Origin: Myrica gale
Lineage: Eukaryota; Streptophyta; Magnoliopsida; Fagales; Myricaceae
Length of the DNA stretch: 64,000 nt
Assembly: GCA_963930655.1 (NCBI GenBank)
Contig: OZ005600.1
Span: forward strand, 15,964,501 to 16,028,500
Direction of reading: 5' to 3'
The number at the start of each line of letters is the position of its first letter. The stretch's first letter is position 1. The notes under the pieces are model-generated. The model was not told where the DNA came from. It saw nothing but the letters and a program-made list of their open reading frames with translations, and ran no database searches. Of the stretch, positions 33,764 through 45,259 are shown in pieces. The position numbers and the translations under genes were made by a program.

Positions 33764-34110
33764 TGTTAGAAATAATATCATAATCAAATCTACAAGATTT
33801 GATATGATATTGTTGTTATCACGATATCAATTTTAAATGTGACATCGTTATCAAATCTCAAAGATTCAAGTTTAAATGTAGAGATCCAAGTTTAAATGTA
33901 GGAATATTTTCCTATCATGCTTTGTATTGTCTCTATAAATAGAAACATTTAACTTGTACTCTGTATGCACTCATAATACAAAATACAGCCATAGAGGGCT
34001 TTCACAATGAATATAGATCTTACAGATCGAACCACTTAAAATCTATTGTCTCTTATTACTATTTTTCTCCCCTCTTTATTCTGACTTTTTTCTTCTTAAA
34101 GTTTCCTGCT
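33764..34110 (+). mobile_element. Ty1/copia LTR remnant with polypurine tract
   Basis: A polypurine tract (gagggagga, 33755-33763) is followed directly by tgttagaaataatatc, a common copia LTR start. The LTR has a TATA box (ctctataaatagaaac) near 33931 and an A/T-rich U5-like tail. The polyprotein and the partner LTR are missing and the 3' boundary is unclear. The remnant lies just outside CACTA-2. Confidence 0.6.
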
Positions 34111-34183
34111 GCTTTCTGCTTCTGATCCAGGACCATACATGATACATAGGCGTCAAGCATTATATAGATCATGAACTTATTTA

Positions 34184-34282
34184 TGACATGACGTTTAAGT
34201 GTTTATATATTTTAGGTGCAATAAAATTTAATCTTCATAAACATGACTGAATCTAAAATATATAAACACAAACGTCATGTCA
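34184..34282. repeat. Small fold-back element
   Basis: A left arm, tgacatgacgtttaag plus tgtttatatattttag, is repeated inverted as ctaaaatatataaaca plus caaacgtcatgtca. Each arm is about 31 bases and the loop is 37 bases. Confidence 0.7.
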
Positions 34283-34289
34283 GATCTTT

Positions 34290-35570
34290 GCAGATCCTAT
34301 ATCTGAAGTCAAGAAAATCGGAACAAAAAAAACCGATACCATAATGGGTTGTATTGGCTCACCATTCCAGCCCCAGGACCAAATTAATAGCAGGAGATAG
34401 AACCCTTATCCCCTTGTTTTCTTTTCTTTAGTGCGATCCTGTAGGTCCGGCCCCAACAGGCTTTTTGACAAGTTGGAAAGGCAAACACAAACGCAAGGTA
34501 CACTCGATGCATGACATGATCATTTTCTTTTCCAGGACATCCTGCCCTATACATATTGGATCACGCTACATCAAGGCTTAGGCATCAAGATTTACGCTTA
34601 AAACATCTGCTTTTCTCAAGGGCACGCATAACAGTTGCAAATCATATGTATACTACAAACCACGCAAACTCTCACGACGTTCTGTAATGTAACCAAAAGT
34701 ATAACAGATTAAGTCAGACACTAGTGCAAGAATCTGGTTTCTTTAAGTTTCCTCTTTTCCCCTAACTTTTCCTTTTCCTTTTCCTTTACCTTTACCTTTT
34801 TCAACCTAATTGGTAGGATGAACTGATACAAAGGCCTTACAAAACCTATTATGGACGAGTCAATTAGGGTTACAACTTACAACCGAGAACACCCAAAATG
34901 TTGTCTCGTCAACGTACGCACATTAATGAATGAAGTTCATCAAGAAGATCTGCATGGATGAGAATCTAAAAAATATTGACCGAAGTAAAAAAAGAAGCAG
35001 AAAGAATAACTATAAGAAGTTATCTTAAATATTACAGGTTAATGAAATCGAAAATAGAAGATGGTAACATTAGCAGTATTTTTAATTTGCATGTATAGAG
35101 CTAGTACAAGTATATATTCAGGGTTGGGCAATTGAAAAGGCACCATGATATAGTTTATTTTAAGACATAGGCTAAAGCCTATATGTACTAGAATAAGCTT
35201 TTGCCATTGGAAATTCTCTTTTGAAGCCAGTTTGACAAGCAACAGACCACAACATATATGACAGTGCAATAATGGAGTCCAAAAGGGGCTCTTCCTTTTC
35301 CCCCACTACTCCACCCTCTTTAATCAAAATAAAAGCCACCATTTTCAAAAGGAGTCAGCTTTCAGGGTTGAAGAGAATATGCATGGATCTCCTCATTCAG
35401 CTCTTAAATAGTTTTTCTAAGCACAAACTTTTAGCCCCCATCAAGTACTCGATGCCCAACTTTTACTACCCTGCAAATTTACCGAATTCTTAACTCTCGT
35501 CTCTAACTCCAAACTTCACTTTATTGTCAACTTTGCTGTACAACTTGCATACCATGAGATTCCCTTCTGA
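34290..35570. other. Intergenic, 3' side of the IDD gene
   Basis: No gene seen. It should contain the IDD 3' UTR close to 35570. Otherwise pyrimidine-rich and A/T-rich sequence. Confidence 0.4.
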
Positions 35571-37795
35571 TCAAATCCATCCATTGATTGCTGAAGGGTG
35601 GCAGATAGGTTGTACACCCACTCCCAGAAAGTCCCTTGTTTGCCCTCCTGCACTATCTTCATTCTGCGTGTGCCGGCGTTTCGCAGGGCGCATTTCCAGC
35701 AGACCACCTGCCGAGCTTTCCACGTCGTTTCCAAGGTTAGCAAGTGTTGGGTTTGAACCGTACAGCCCGCACAATTTGTTCTCATCTTCGATCTGACTCT
35801 CATTGCACTTCAATCCAAAGCTCCCAAGGAATGATGTTTCAGTTGAAGTTGCACCAATTTGAGCAGCTTTCTGCAGTAAAGCCGTGGCTGACATATTTGC
35901 TGAAGGTGTATGTTGAGTTTGGTGTTGGGTGATGTACAATGAAGGAACACTTAAAAGCTGACTTCCAGCCTCATTCACATCGCTTGGTGGAAGTGAGGTG
36001 CTCGTTAGCTCTTCGGCATTACTCGAAGAAAGCTTGGTTCCAAACACCCAATTTAGCTGATAATCTGAGGGTGGAGGATTTGAGCACGAAACGAGTGGAT
36101 CTGCAAATATCGTCCCTGAACTCACGGACCCCTGTTGATGAATCCCACGGAGACTATTATTTCCCATTGCTTCGTTGCCTTGGGTGCCTTGGCCCATCAT
36201 CCATAGAGATAGTCCCCGGGTCGTTGGATTAATTGTTTCATCGTTGCTTGGGATTGGCTTAAAAATAGAAGGAAAATGTTGTCCCATGCTAGGCCCTAGT
36301 GGAGTTCCCATGAAATGATAGCTGATGTTGCCGGCCACTGTGTTGTTTATGTTGGATACTGCATTCACTCTTGCTGTTTCTTCGGCCAAGGCATCGCAGA
36401 AGGCCCTATGAGTAATGAAGCTATCTCGCCTGCTTATAAAAGTTCCAAAGAATTTTAGCGAATAATTAGTATGGCCAAATTAATTAAAAAACTAAAAGAG
36501 GAGTAAATAAAAGCAGAGACTAATGAGACAACACAGAAGAAAATATGACAGGGAGATGATCTTATTTACAAATACATTTATTTAGAACAGATTCATTTAC
36601 TTTGGCATTGAAAAATCATGGGAATTACCTCCAATCTTCTACAAAAATCCAGAGAATTAATAAATTTCGAATTAACACATAAGTATTAGCAGAAGTGCTC
36701 ATAACTGGGAATGTTAATTAATTCCATCGAATAAAATAAATTGAAAGGATGGATATTGACATCATTTGTCTTCACTGGGGTCATCCCTTCTTTGTCTCGT
36801 CCCGAGAGAGAGAGAGGCGCACACAACACAAAGAATACTAGCCACAGAAATCACTTTCATGAGCCATTTCGTTTTTTTTTTCTTTTTTTCTCTAATCGTT
36901 TGGTTTGGGTTTCTTGATTTTCTTCCTTTAGGTCATTGATTATTCCTGTTGCATGAAGAAAGAATGATTGCTCATTCTCTGTCTCAGAGACAAAGCTATT
37001 ACAGCCACTATTGTCACTTCCTACCTTTATTTGCCTTCTTAACTTCCCCTCCTCGAACTACTTGACCATGAATTGATGTTTTTGCACAAAATTTCAGTCT
37101 CACTACTAACCATAAAAAAAAAAAAATCGAAACTCTTAGGAGTTACCGTGAAAAGATAGTCCCACAGTCACATTTGTATTCCCTAGTGCCACAGGTCTTG
37201 GAGTGCGCTTTCCAATCTGACTGCACAGCATACCGCTTTGAGCACTTATCACATTTCCACTTCTTCTCCCCGTGTTTTCTGCAGAAGTGTTTCTTTATGC
37301 CGGTTAGGTCTCCAAGGGCCCTAGAAGGGTGATGGTGCACACAGTTCTTTTCGGGGCACACATAGACACGCTTCCTTGGTTCTTTGCTGGTCCTTTGCTT
37401 GAGCTTCCATGGGAGGTTATGTCCCCGCCGGTGGAGTTGCAAATTTTGATCCCTTTGAAAACCCTTCCCGCAAATTTCGCACAAGAATCTGTTGGTGGCC
37501 ATGAGGGTCTTTGGCGATAAAGCGATGACTTCAGCTTCAGGATCTGTTGGAAAGCGTACTCATTAGGAAGTCACCATTTGATAAACGTGAATTACTTTGA
37601 ATATACCCATGATCATAAAAGCAAAGGAGAGAGAAGAAGGGGGGATTGTAAAAGTCAGGAAGATCTCAAAGATAAAAGCTTGCCTGGGGTGCCTGGGAGG
37701 TTTCTCTTCTTCTTTCCGACAGGAGGGTTGGATTCAGCAAGTGGGTTTTCAACAATACCATTTGGAAGTGCTTCTCCAGCCATCTTTTCTAGCAT
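35571..37795 (-). CDS. INDETERMINATE-domain (IDD) C2H2 zinc-finger transcription factor
   Basis: Three exons on the minus strand: 37795-37684, 37543-37147 and 36429-35571. They join to 455 codons plus TGA. KKKR (28-31) is a nuclear-localisation-type cluster. The INDETERMINATE domain begins near EVIALSPKTL. The C2H2 finger ZF1 is 59-79 and ZF2 is 100-128 (with PSRALGDLTGIKKH). The CCHC-type fingers are ZF3 135-155 and ZF4 162-181, the latter crossing intron 2. The tail has MSATALLQKAAQIG (349-362) and TRDFLG (434-439), both IDD hallmarks; the latter resembles a corepressor-binding motif. IDD proteins bind DNA and pair with DELLA or GRAS partners. The member within the family is not certain. 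Intron 1 has a GC donor. Met5 (37783) is an alternative start. All fingers are complete. Confidence 0.93.
36430..37146 (-). other. IDD intron 2 (717 bp)
   Basis: Donor CACG|GTAACT, acceptor AAGCAG|GCGAGA. It splits the arginine codon of the fourth finger (FSR|RDSF), the usual IDD intron position. Contents are A/T-rich. Confidence 0.9.
37544..37683 (-). other. IDD intron 1 with GC-AG borders
   Basis: The donor reads CCCAG|GCAAGC and the acceptor CCAACAG|AT. Joining G to AT makes the Asp of TPDPEAEV, the expected IDD sequence. No nearby GT donor keeps the frame. Confidence 0.8.
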
Positions 37796-37987
37796 CGCAA
37801 GCCTTCTCTTCTAAGTCGAACTCAATCTATAAGTAACAAACAAAAGGGTTTTTCTTTTTTCCTTGTAAATACCGGGAAAAAGTTAAGCTCAGCAAACTGC
37901 CTGCAAAACTGAATTAAGAGAAAGCCCAGAGAATGAGTTGCTTTCTTATGGCTACAAGTCCTCTCATCAGCCGTATCAACACAAGCT

Positions 37988-37997
37988 AATATATACA
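37988..37997 (-). promoter_or_regulatory. Possible TATA box of the IDD gene
   Basis: On the minus strand gtatatatta lies about 195 bases before the start codon. A gagagagata-rich tract is just upstream, as in many plant promoters. Confidence 0.4.
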
Positions 37998-38029
37998 AGA
38001 TCCTCTCTCTCTATCTCTCTCGGTTTAAA

Positions 38030-39044
38030 ATATGTCCTCACATTTCGATTATCTACTTTTTAGGTGGAATAAAATACTATTTTGTTGTGGGAGGCGGTGA
38101 AAAGTTAAAGTTGGCAGGGGATTCGAGAGGAGCTTGGTAAGCAAAGGTGCATGATGACACATATCATAAGGTCGGGAGAAAAGCTACTTCCACGCTTTTC
38201 CATTTGGTATGATTATCCCATAATTTGTTCGCTTTTTGTTTTTTTCATTTTTCTAATCGACCATCATCCAGCCTTTAATTATTTCGGTTATAAACTATAC
38301 GTTTGATTTTTTGCATGGAACCGACATTATAATATTTCCAAGGAAGCCAGCTGGCTATCTAGTCTGGTAGTTCCTGTTAAGTCCTATGGATCTGACTAGA
38401 CTACCTGACCTAAAGAGAACAAATATTTTTCATCAAACTATTGGATCAAAGCAAAAAAATATAGGTCAACAGTTTTGGGACGAAAATAAAATAACCCTCC
38501 AATTTTCCTTGACTTTATAATTTCCTTTTTGCAAATTAATTTTTCTATCGAGGCTACTAATTGAAGCCTCTAATGGAAGTGTTGCATGGCATGCCACCCA
38601 AGTCGTGATTCAGAAAGCGAGGAAAAAAAAACGTAAAAACGTAAAATACAAGAAAAAACAAAAGATTAGATCGAAAGAAGCAAATGAAAACAAAAAAAAA
38701 ATTAAAAATTAAAACTGATAGAATTAATAAAAATATAAAAACAAAAAAGAGTCAAGGGAGCTCCCACGGTACCCATCCTGTGGAATATTGTCTGCAGCGT
38801 ACGTGAACAAAGAAATACCCACTCAGCTTGGAGGCTGTCCTACGCGAGGGGGAGGGGGGATGGATGAAGCAAGATGCGTGGGAGCTGGCATTCATCACTC
38901 CTCCGCTCCACGCTAACAGTCATGAACAAGGTGGGGGCAACTCTTCCCCCTTTCATCTCGTGTATCATCGCTCCCTATGGGGAAACTCCATAGTGGGCGG
39001 AGTGATGGTTTCTCTTCATTAACTCTTTCTACTATATTTTTTGG
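38030..39044. other. Upstream region of the IDD gene, no further gene seen
   Basis: No coding region supported. An A-rich stretch at 38600-38750 and a more GC-rich stretch at 38750-39010 are without recognisable protein content. Confidence 0.4.
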
Positions 39045-39350
39045 AAATTTTCATTTTTTAGTCTCTTAAGTTATAGTGGTTAATATCATTTTAGAGTCTA
39101 AATTATCAATTTTATCATATTATCCTCTCGTACTATCGAAATTCATCAATATACACCTCTGATAAGATCTAACCATTAAAAATTGTGTCACTTAACACAT
39201 ATTTCATTCATTTCAACCTGTAGGATTTGATTAATTAAATGACATAATTAATAAATTTCGATAATTCAAGAGCTCAATGTGACGATATTAATAGTTTGAA
39301 CCCTAAAATGAAATCGGTCCAATAATTTAAGGACCAAAAGAGAATTTTTG
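39045..39350. mobile_element. MITE with about 60-bp imperfect inverted ends
   Basis: The left arm (tttagtctcttaagttata, then catttta and agtctaaattatc) is mirrored by the right arm (gtttgaaccctaaaatga, then ggtccaataatttaaggacca). About 180 bases lie between. The ttagtc-type ends resemble those of the element at 1268-2776. The target duplication is not resolved. Confidence 0.55.
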
Positions 39351-40686
39351 TGTGTATATTTTTTTTCGTTGCACTTTTGCTGTTTTTTCCTTTGTTATTT
39401 TTATTAGTTTTATTAAGCTAGCTCTCGGTATTTTTAATTATCTGCTTTTTTATTTTATTTTTTGAGCTTGTTTTGTGCTCCATGTCAATCTTAAGTTTGG
39501 TTGCATGTCATGTCAGCATTTTTTTAGTTGGGTTTCCAATGTAATCCGAGAGTACTAATCTTCAAAAGGGAATAAACTCATGATGAAGAGCTGCTATTTT
39601 TTTAATTAATTAAAACCCAAAAACTAGATTATTTTCAGGCCAAACATAGGCTAATTTGAATCTTTAATTGATTGAAATCAGTATAAAGTTGTTCGCATTC
39701 TCAGACTAACAAAAATTAGCCCATCTGACTAGTCGGTCGATCGATCGAGCTTGTGTATTGGTCAATCTTCTAGTGATTGGCTTGAATTAGATTGGGGTAA
39801 AGATATATTTTGTTGACTTATGCTGAACAACACAGATTATTTATATAGAAGAGAATTAAGTGCTAATAGAGGTATCCCAAACTTATATAAGACTCGCTCA
39901 CTACAAGAAATTTTGGCTTCAACGACGGCGGCTTCTGAAACCGAAACCACCAAAATTCGTCGCAAAAGCTTATCCCCCACGAAATAAGGTCGTCGAAGCG
40001 TGGTTGACTTTTTCGAGTGCAGAAAGCTCTGATTCGACGACAAAAGTTCTCCGTCAGCATTGGTTCAACAACGTCGACGAGCTCCAGTTCGTCAAGAGAG
40101 GTGCAGCGTCGACGAGCTCCCATTCGTCAAGAAAGGTGCAACCCTATTGCCAACGAGCTAAAGCCGTCATCCATTTGTTTTTCTTGCCCCCAACAACGAC
40201 GGGAATCGTGGAGAAAATTGTGCACCCACGACAAATTTTGGCGTAATTGAATTTCTTGCAAATTAGCATTTTCAATGAAATTGTGCATTTCGGTCAATCA
40301 ATTCGTTTTTCTTTTTCTTTTTTCTGAGATTTATTTCAAGATATCATCAAGAGAAACAGAGCATTGTACATATTTGTTAACAACAAATCAACTAAGAGAA
40401 TGTACATTACCAAAAAACTCATATTCATATATGTAAAGAGATTTTACATATTTACATTCCTTATAAACATTGTTTCCTTTACTTACAAAAAATTAGAAGA
40501 ATCATTACAAGCTCTCAACCAAAATGGGCATCCTCCGAAATTCAGTAATGAGGAGTACTCAACGCCTCTATTACAAGCACTGAATGATGACACACTCAAT
40601 TCTCAAGCTTCAAAAATCTGATGGATAGTTGTGCACCATAGAGCACTTACCCGCCAAATAAAGCATAGTTTTCACTTTCATCTACT

Positions 40687-41102
40687 TTAGAACAGAAGAT
40701 ATTGCCAGAAGCACATACACTCTGTTCTTGAAGAACCAATAGAGGCAGAGCATGCAGGTGAATCAGTAGCTTCAATGGACCTCATGCTTGCTTTCCCTTT
40801 TGTTGTACAAGTGAGTAAAGTACAAGACCTAACAATTGATAATGAATTCAACAAAATCAGCAGTTGTAATGCACGTAGCAAAAAAGCAACCACAGGAAAC
40901 CAGATGTATAAGTTGCTATGGAAGAACAAGAACCAAATTCCACAAAGCCTTCAATTTTTCATTACCTGGACGTTTGCTCCAATTTCAGCCTAGCAAATAA
41001 ATGCAACCCAACCACAGCATCATCTTTAGGTGGAAGACCATCATCACTCACATTAGAAACCGTAAAATGAAGATCGCCATTAACCAGGCTGAGGACCTCA
41101 AT
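40687..41102 (-). pseudogene. Captured exon(s) of an unidentified host gene in CACTA-3
   Basis: The exon 41102-40966 has an acceptor (tactatag|att) and a donor (CAG|gtaatg). It encodes IEVLSLVNGDLHFTVSN, then DDGLPPKDDAVVGLHLFAR and LKLEQTS without stops. A second open piece follows (KGKASMRSIEATDSPACS, ending TAA at 40687). I do not recognise the protein. The clean splice borders inside a transposon point to capture of genomic DNA. Confidence 0.6.
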
Positions 41103-41430
41103 CTATAGTATACATCAAGGACACAAATACTCAAAAGACGATTCAATAAAGCTTGATAATTGAAAACCAAAAGGTGGATCCAAGAATCAATGAATCAACT
41201 CAAACCCAAACCACTACAGGTATTCAAGGACACAAGCACAATAGTCCCTCTGGTTCAGGCAAACAGAACAAAACATATGAGCCAGTACAAACTCTAATTT
41301 CATGACAGAATAATTTATTTACGCATCAACTCATTTGGACAATACTTGGTAGAAAATTAAAAAACAATGAAGAGACCTGTCTCCTTGTATGTTCAAAATT
41401 AACCCAAAAACTGGAGAAACAAGAACTCAC

Positions 41431-41470
41431 TTGTAACTCCACAGTGATAGCAAGGCTCTTGCTTGCCCAT
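41431..41470 (-). pseudogene. Captured first coding exon of a GATA26-like gene
   Basis: The minus strand reads ATG, then MGKQEPCYHCGVT and one base, ending at a GTGAGT donor. Plant GATA factors of the GATA26/27 type begin with an almost identical peptide, including the first CxxC of their zinc finger, and the intron phase would complete the next Ser codon. The rest of the finger is absent from CACTA-3, so only the 5' end was taken, probably with 5' UTR up to about 41660. Confidence 0.65.
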
Positions 41471-41939
41471 GTCTCTCTTTTCCTCAAGTAAAGGAAGTTC
41501 AAAAAAAAAATATTCAGCCGGGGAAAAAAATTCTAAATAGAGGAACTAGAGATACACCATTGGCAGTGAGAATCACCTTCTTACCAACCCTGCTTCAAAT
41601 CTGCAAATTCCAAGCAGTGCATGCAAGGCAAGCCTCCTGAAATTGGGTGCTGAGTTAGCTTTCTGCTGCAAAGCAAACAAATTGACGATGATTGGCTCTA
41701 AATCACAAATAGGTCTCAAAATCACACCGACAATGACAATAACTTGAAAAAAAGAGAGAGAGAGAAAGAAAAAAGGGAGAAGAGAGAAGTCACTACACCA
41801 GATTAGACTTTTAGCGACGAATTTTTCAGTGACGAATCAAATTTCGTCGCTGAAAGTCGAGTTTCCGCGACGCAATGTGAAGTTCGTCGCTGATTAGGAG
41901 AACGGAACTCCTTCAGCGACGAAACAAGGAAAACCGTTG

Positions 41940-42840
41940 CAGAAACACCCGTTCGAACGACTAACTTCCGTTCGAACAAGTAGAAAATAAATTATATTAA
42001 TAAATAATTACACGCAGATTAGTTCGAACAAAATAAGGCAGTTCGAACAAGAGATATTTTCTGTCACGAATTATTTTCGTCGCAAAACTAAAACGGACCA
42101 CTCAAACTGATTGGTCAGTTCGAACGAACTCTTTTCGTCGCCGAATCAGAATCTGTTCGAACAAAGTGTTCGGTTCGACCAAGCAATAGTCCTTCGAACG
42201 AGTTAGGAATCTGTTCGAACGGGAGACTGGTGTCCATCTGTGATTGGCTAATATAAAGACGCGCCAATTATCATATACGTGTTCGAACAGACTATCCGTT
42301 CGAACGAAGGTGAATCGTGATACTCTTCTATTGGTGACTCTGTGAGGCGTTGCAGGCAACGTCTTTTCTTTGCCTACAACGCCTGATCTAGTTCGAACGA
42401 AAGTAATTCGTTCGAACCAGAATATGAAACGTGTCCCTTTATTATTTGTTATTGATTGAGGCGTTGCAGGCAACCTCTTTTTTTTCCTGCAACGCCTGTC
42501 CTTGTTCGAACGTATTGTCATAGTTCGAACAAAAATGCAGAATTCCGCCACATGGCAATTGTGTTCCTTTGATTTGTGTCATCTGTGCGTATGTCGTTCG
42601 AACAAGCGTATATAGTTCGAACGAAGTCTAAAAATGGCCCTTTTTTACGCGTCATTGATGGAGGCGTTGCAGGCAACGTCTTTTCGTTTCCTGCAACGCC
42701 TGACTTAGTTCGAACGATTGTAAAACTTCGTTCGAACGAAGATGCAGGATTCCGCCACATGGCAATTATGGACCTTTGATTTGTGCCATCTGTGCGATTT
42801 CCGTTCGAACTGAGAGGTGTGTTCGAACGAGTTTCCAATC
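41940..42840. repeat. CACTA-1 left subterminal TTCGAAC array
   Basis: About 20 copies of ttcgaac in 0.9 kb, mostly as gttcgaacga or gttcgaacaa, usually in pairs 15-25 bases apart. The core TTCGAA is palindromic. Four more copies lie at 45660-45845. This is the expected layout of TNPA-type binding sites. Confidence 0.85.
42344..42701. repeat. Three hairpin units within the TTCGAAC array
   Basis: gaggcgttgcaggcaac, a T-rich loop, then cctgcaacgcctg occurs at 42344-42384 (right arm tgcctacaacgcct), 42458-42498 and 42661-42701. Each is a near-perfect stem of about 13 pairs and is followed by a pair of TTCGAAC motifs. Two units also share a ccgccacatggcaatt segment. Confidence 0.85.
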
Positions 42841-44194
42841 GTCGTCCCCCTCGCGAACCGTTCTGGTTTGTTTTAAAAGCTAACTGTTCGAATCAAGCAG
42901 GCGATACTCTTCATAAACTCTTCATAAAAACGGCAGTTTCGTAGCAAATATTTCATTCGATCGGTAGAGGCTTCCATTTTCTCCACTCCATTTTCTCATC
43001 TTCCATCCTCAGGTACGTAGGATTTTATTTCATGTTTCGTTATTTTACATAGTGTTCGGTCTTCCACTTCTACTATGAGCATGCATTTGGCTTCCTTTCA
43101 CGTGTATACCGACAGCATTTCCTTTTTTAAATACGTATGTTTTTTCTGATCATACCCGAAATGTCAAGAAAGATGCGGTGGAAACCGGCCGAATATTTCA
43201 TTTTGATCATACGTATGTTCTTTTTTAAATGCATTTTGATCATACGTATGTTCTTCACATGCGTAGTTGACTATATAGAAACCGGTCGAATATTTCATGA
43301 ATTGGAATCATGTTATCAATGCGTTGTTCATTGTTACTTAAGAATGAAAATTGCTTCTTCTTCGTATAGTTATCAAATGATCACTCACCTCTCCATTCCA
43401 TTTTGTTTTGTTCCTTTCCCAACGTAAAGTAGAAATCTTGGATTTGTGTATTTTGTTTTTGTTTTGTTTTTATTTTATTATTCTAATCGAATTTTTGTTG
43501 TAAGGTAAAAGTCTCAATAGAATGCTGTTCGGGAGTGTAAGATAGAAGTCCCAATAGATGATAGTAAATTTGTGATTCCATTTCGAATTTATTAATTAAT
43601 TAATTTATTTTTTAATTTAGAGTTTTAGTTTAATAAAATAATTACAAAAACTGTCTGCCCACCATTGAACTAGAATTTTGAAATTTATTTGATTGAGAAG
43701 ATATTTTTTTTTAAGTTTTAACCCTATTTTAAAAATATTTTTTAACTTTAATGCATAAACATGTTAATTCAAGTTAAATTAATTTTTTTTTATAAAAATT
43801 TGAAAGTGATAGAAAAAAAAGGTTTTAATTACAAGAATATAAAAAACCCAAATGCCCCGGCACATCAAGGGTTTCATGTTATTTTTCAAATTGTTGTATG
43901 TTGTATGCTTTATTTTTTCTCTTTACTTTGTTTAATTTTTATTTTTTAAAACTTTTATTTGATTTTATTTTAATATGGTAGTTTCTTTGTTAGCTCTTGT
44001 TTTTTAATTTCATTGTTTGTTCTTGTTATAAGTTCCTTATGGTTATTATTTACATGTATTTTGTTTTATTAATTGTCTCCTATGATTAATAACATATTGT
44101 AAGATAGTTTTAGATTCTCTATGATTATTTACGTAATCAATTTATTATTTATATACGAACTAATTTTAGTTTAAATTATTTTATAGCTTTCAAA

Positions 44195-45259
44195 ATGGCA
44201 TCAAGAAGACGTGTACCATCATCTTCACAAACGGCTCAATGTAGAGAGACGTTATCTGTAGCTCAGCATCAATCATTGATTTACAAGAGACCGGTTGTTA
44301 TAGAGCGAGTTGTTCGTTTGAGGGATTTCAATGAGTTGGAGTATGAAGGTCAGAGCATACAGTCTAACTTTGAGGAAAGAGGATGGGCGCAGTTTCTCGA
44401 AATTACTGGTGACGTATACATCGATCTTGTGCGTGAGTTCTATGCACAAGTTATTACTGTTGATGCTAGTGTTGAACAGTTGACTATCCAAGTGAGGGGA
44501 GTCTTTTTCACTCTATCAGCTAATATTGTTGCTCAGTTTATTGGATTACTCAGAACCCAGGAGCCGACATACCCGACTATTGGCCCTCCGTTTGATATGA
44601 CACCGGAAGAAGTGTGGAAGGAAGTTACGGGTGAAGATATGATTGTGCCATCAACAGTTATATGTCACCGAGATCTGACACCATTCTTTCGGATGCTTTA
44701 TCTTATCATAGTTTGGGACGTGGCGCCAAAACATCACAGGATCGATATCAATTTCGACCGCGGATTCCTTCTCATTATGGTTGCGCGTCGGAATCCGATT
44801 GATCTCCCAGCTCTTGTTGTGCAACAGATACTTCGAGATGCACGGTATACATCCGAACGGGATAGTCTCCCACATGGGTTGCTGATCTCGCGCATGTTGG
44901 TAGCTGCTGGTGTTCCTATTTTGCCCGATGAGAAGATACGGTCTCCAATTGGGCCAATATGTCGTAGTACGTTCAGTCGCAGTGTAGCTCATCTTCCTCA
45001 GGTTGGAGCACATGTTGTTGGAGACATTGGTGCAGATGAGGATGCCATGGACGCCATGGATGCCGGACTGCCTCCTCGTACCCATCCTACACGACGTGCT
45101 AGATCATTCGCTTTCGAGGGTGGTCAAAGCTCCTCGAGCCAAGACGAGCGTCCTCCATGGATGAGCATGCTGGTGAACGAGATTGCATCGCGGATGGACA
45201 GCCGGTTTGACAAAATTGAAGAGGAGATCCGTGAACTAAGGAAGGAGCGAGACACTTGA
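44195..45259 (+). CDS. PF20167-like plant transposon protein (third ORF of CACTA-1)
   Basis: An intact 354-residue frame. Residues 40-90 (RVVRLRDFNELEYEGQ, RGWAQFLEITGDVYIDLV) and about 90-250 (IQVRGVFFTLSANIVAQFI, EEVWKEVTGEDM, FFRMLYLIIVWDVAP, GLLISRMLVAAGVP) match the pattern of the putative plant transposon protein domain (Transposase_32), often found near retroelements. The C-terminal 33 residues (IASRMDSRFDKIEEEI, RELRKERDT) form a short coiled coil. It has no DDE or zinc motif, so it is not itself a recognisable transposase. It lies between the left subterminal array and TNP2. A degraded homologue occupies the same place in CACTA-2. Its function is unknown to me; a structural or DNA-binding helper is possible. 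The start is the first ATG of the frame. Confidence 0.75.
   Translation: MASRRRVPSSSQTAQCRETLSVAQHQSLIYKRPVVIERVVRLRDFNELEYEGQSIQSNFEERGWAQFLEITGDVYIDLVREFYAQVITVDASVEQLTIQVRGVFFTLSANIVAQFIGLLRTQEPTYPTIGPPFDMTPEEVWKEVTGEDMIVPSTVICHRDLTPFFRMLYLIIVWDVAPKHHRIDINFDRGFLLIMVARRNPIDLPALVVQQILRDARYTSERDSLPHGLLISRMLVAAGVPILPDEKIRSPIGPICRSTFSRSVAHLPQVGAHVVGDIGADEDAMDAMDAGLPPRTHPTRRARSFAFEGGQSSSSQDERPPWMSMLVNEIASRMDSRFDKIEEEIRELRKERDT

Noticed and set aside
38750..38775. gagtcaagggagctccc, reminiscent of the miR159/miR319 core
   Set aside because: Only part of the mature sequence matches and I saw no complementary arm to form a precursor stem.
42102..42838. Minus-strand open frames of 149 and 106 codons
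   Set aside because: They read through TTCGAAC repeats and hairpins of CACTA-1. The repeated peptides are a product of the DNA repeat.
44651..45085. 144-codon minus-strand frame
   Set aside because: Antisense shadow of the intact transposon ORF at 44195-45259.
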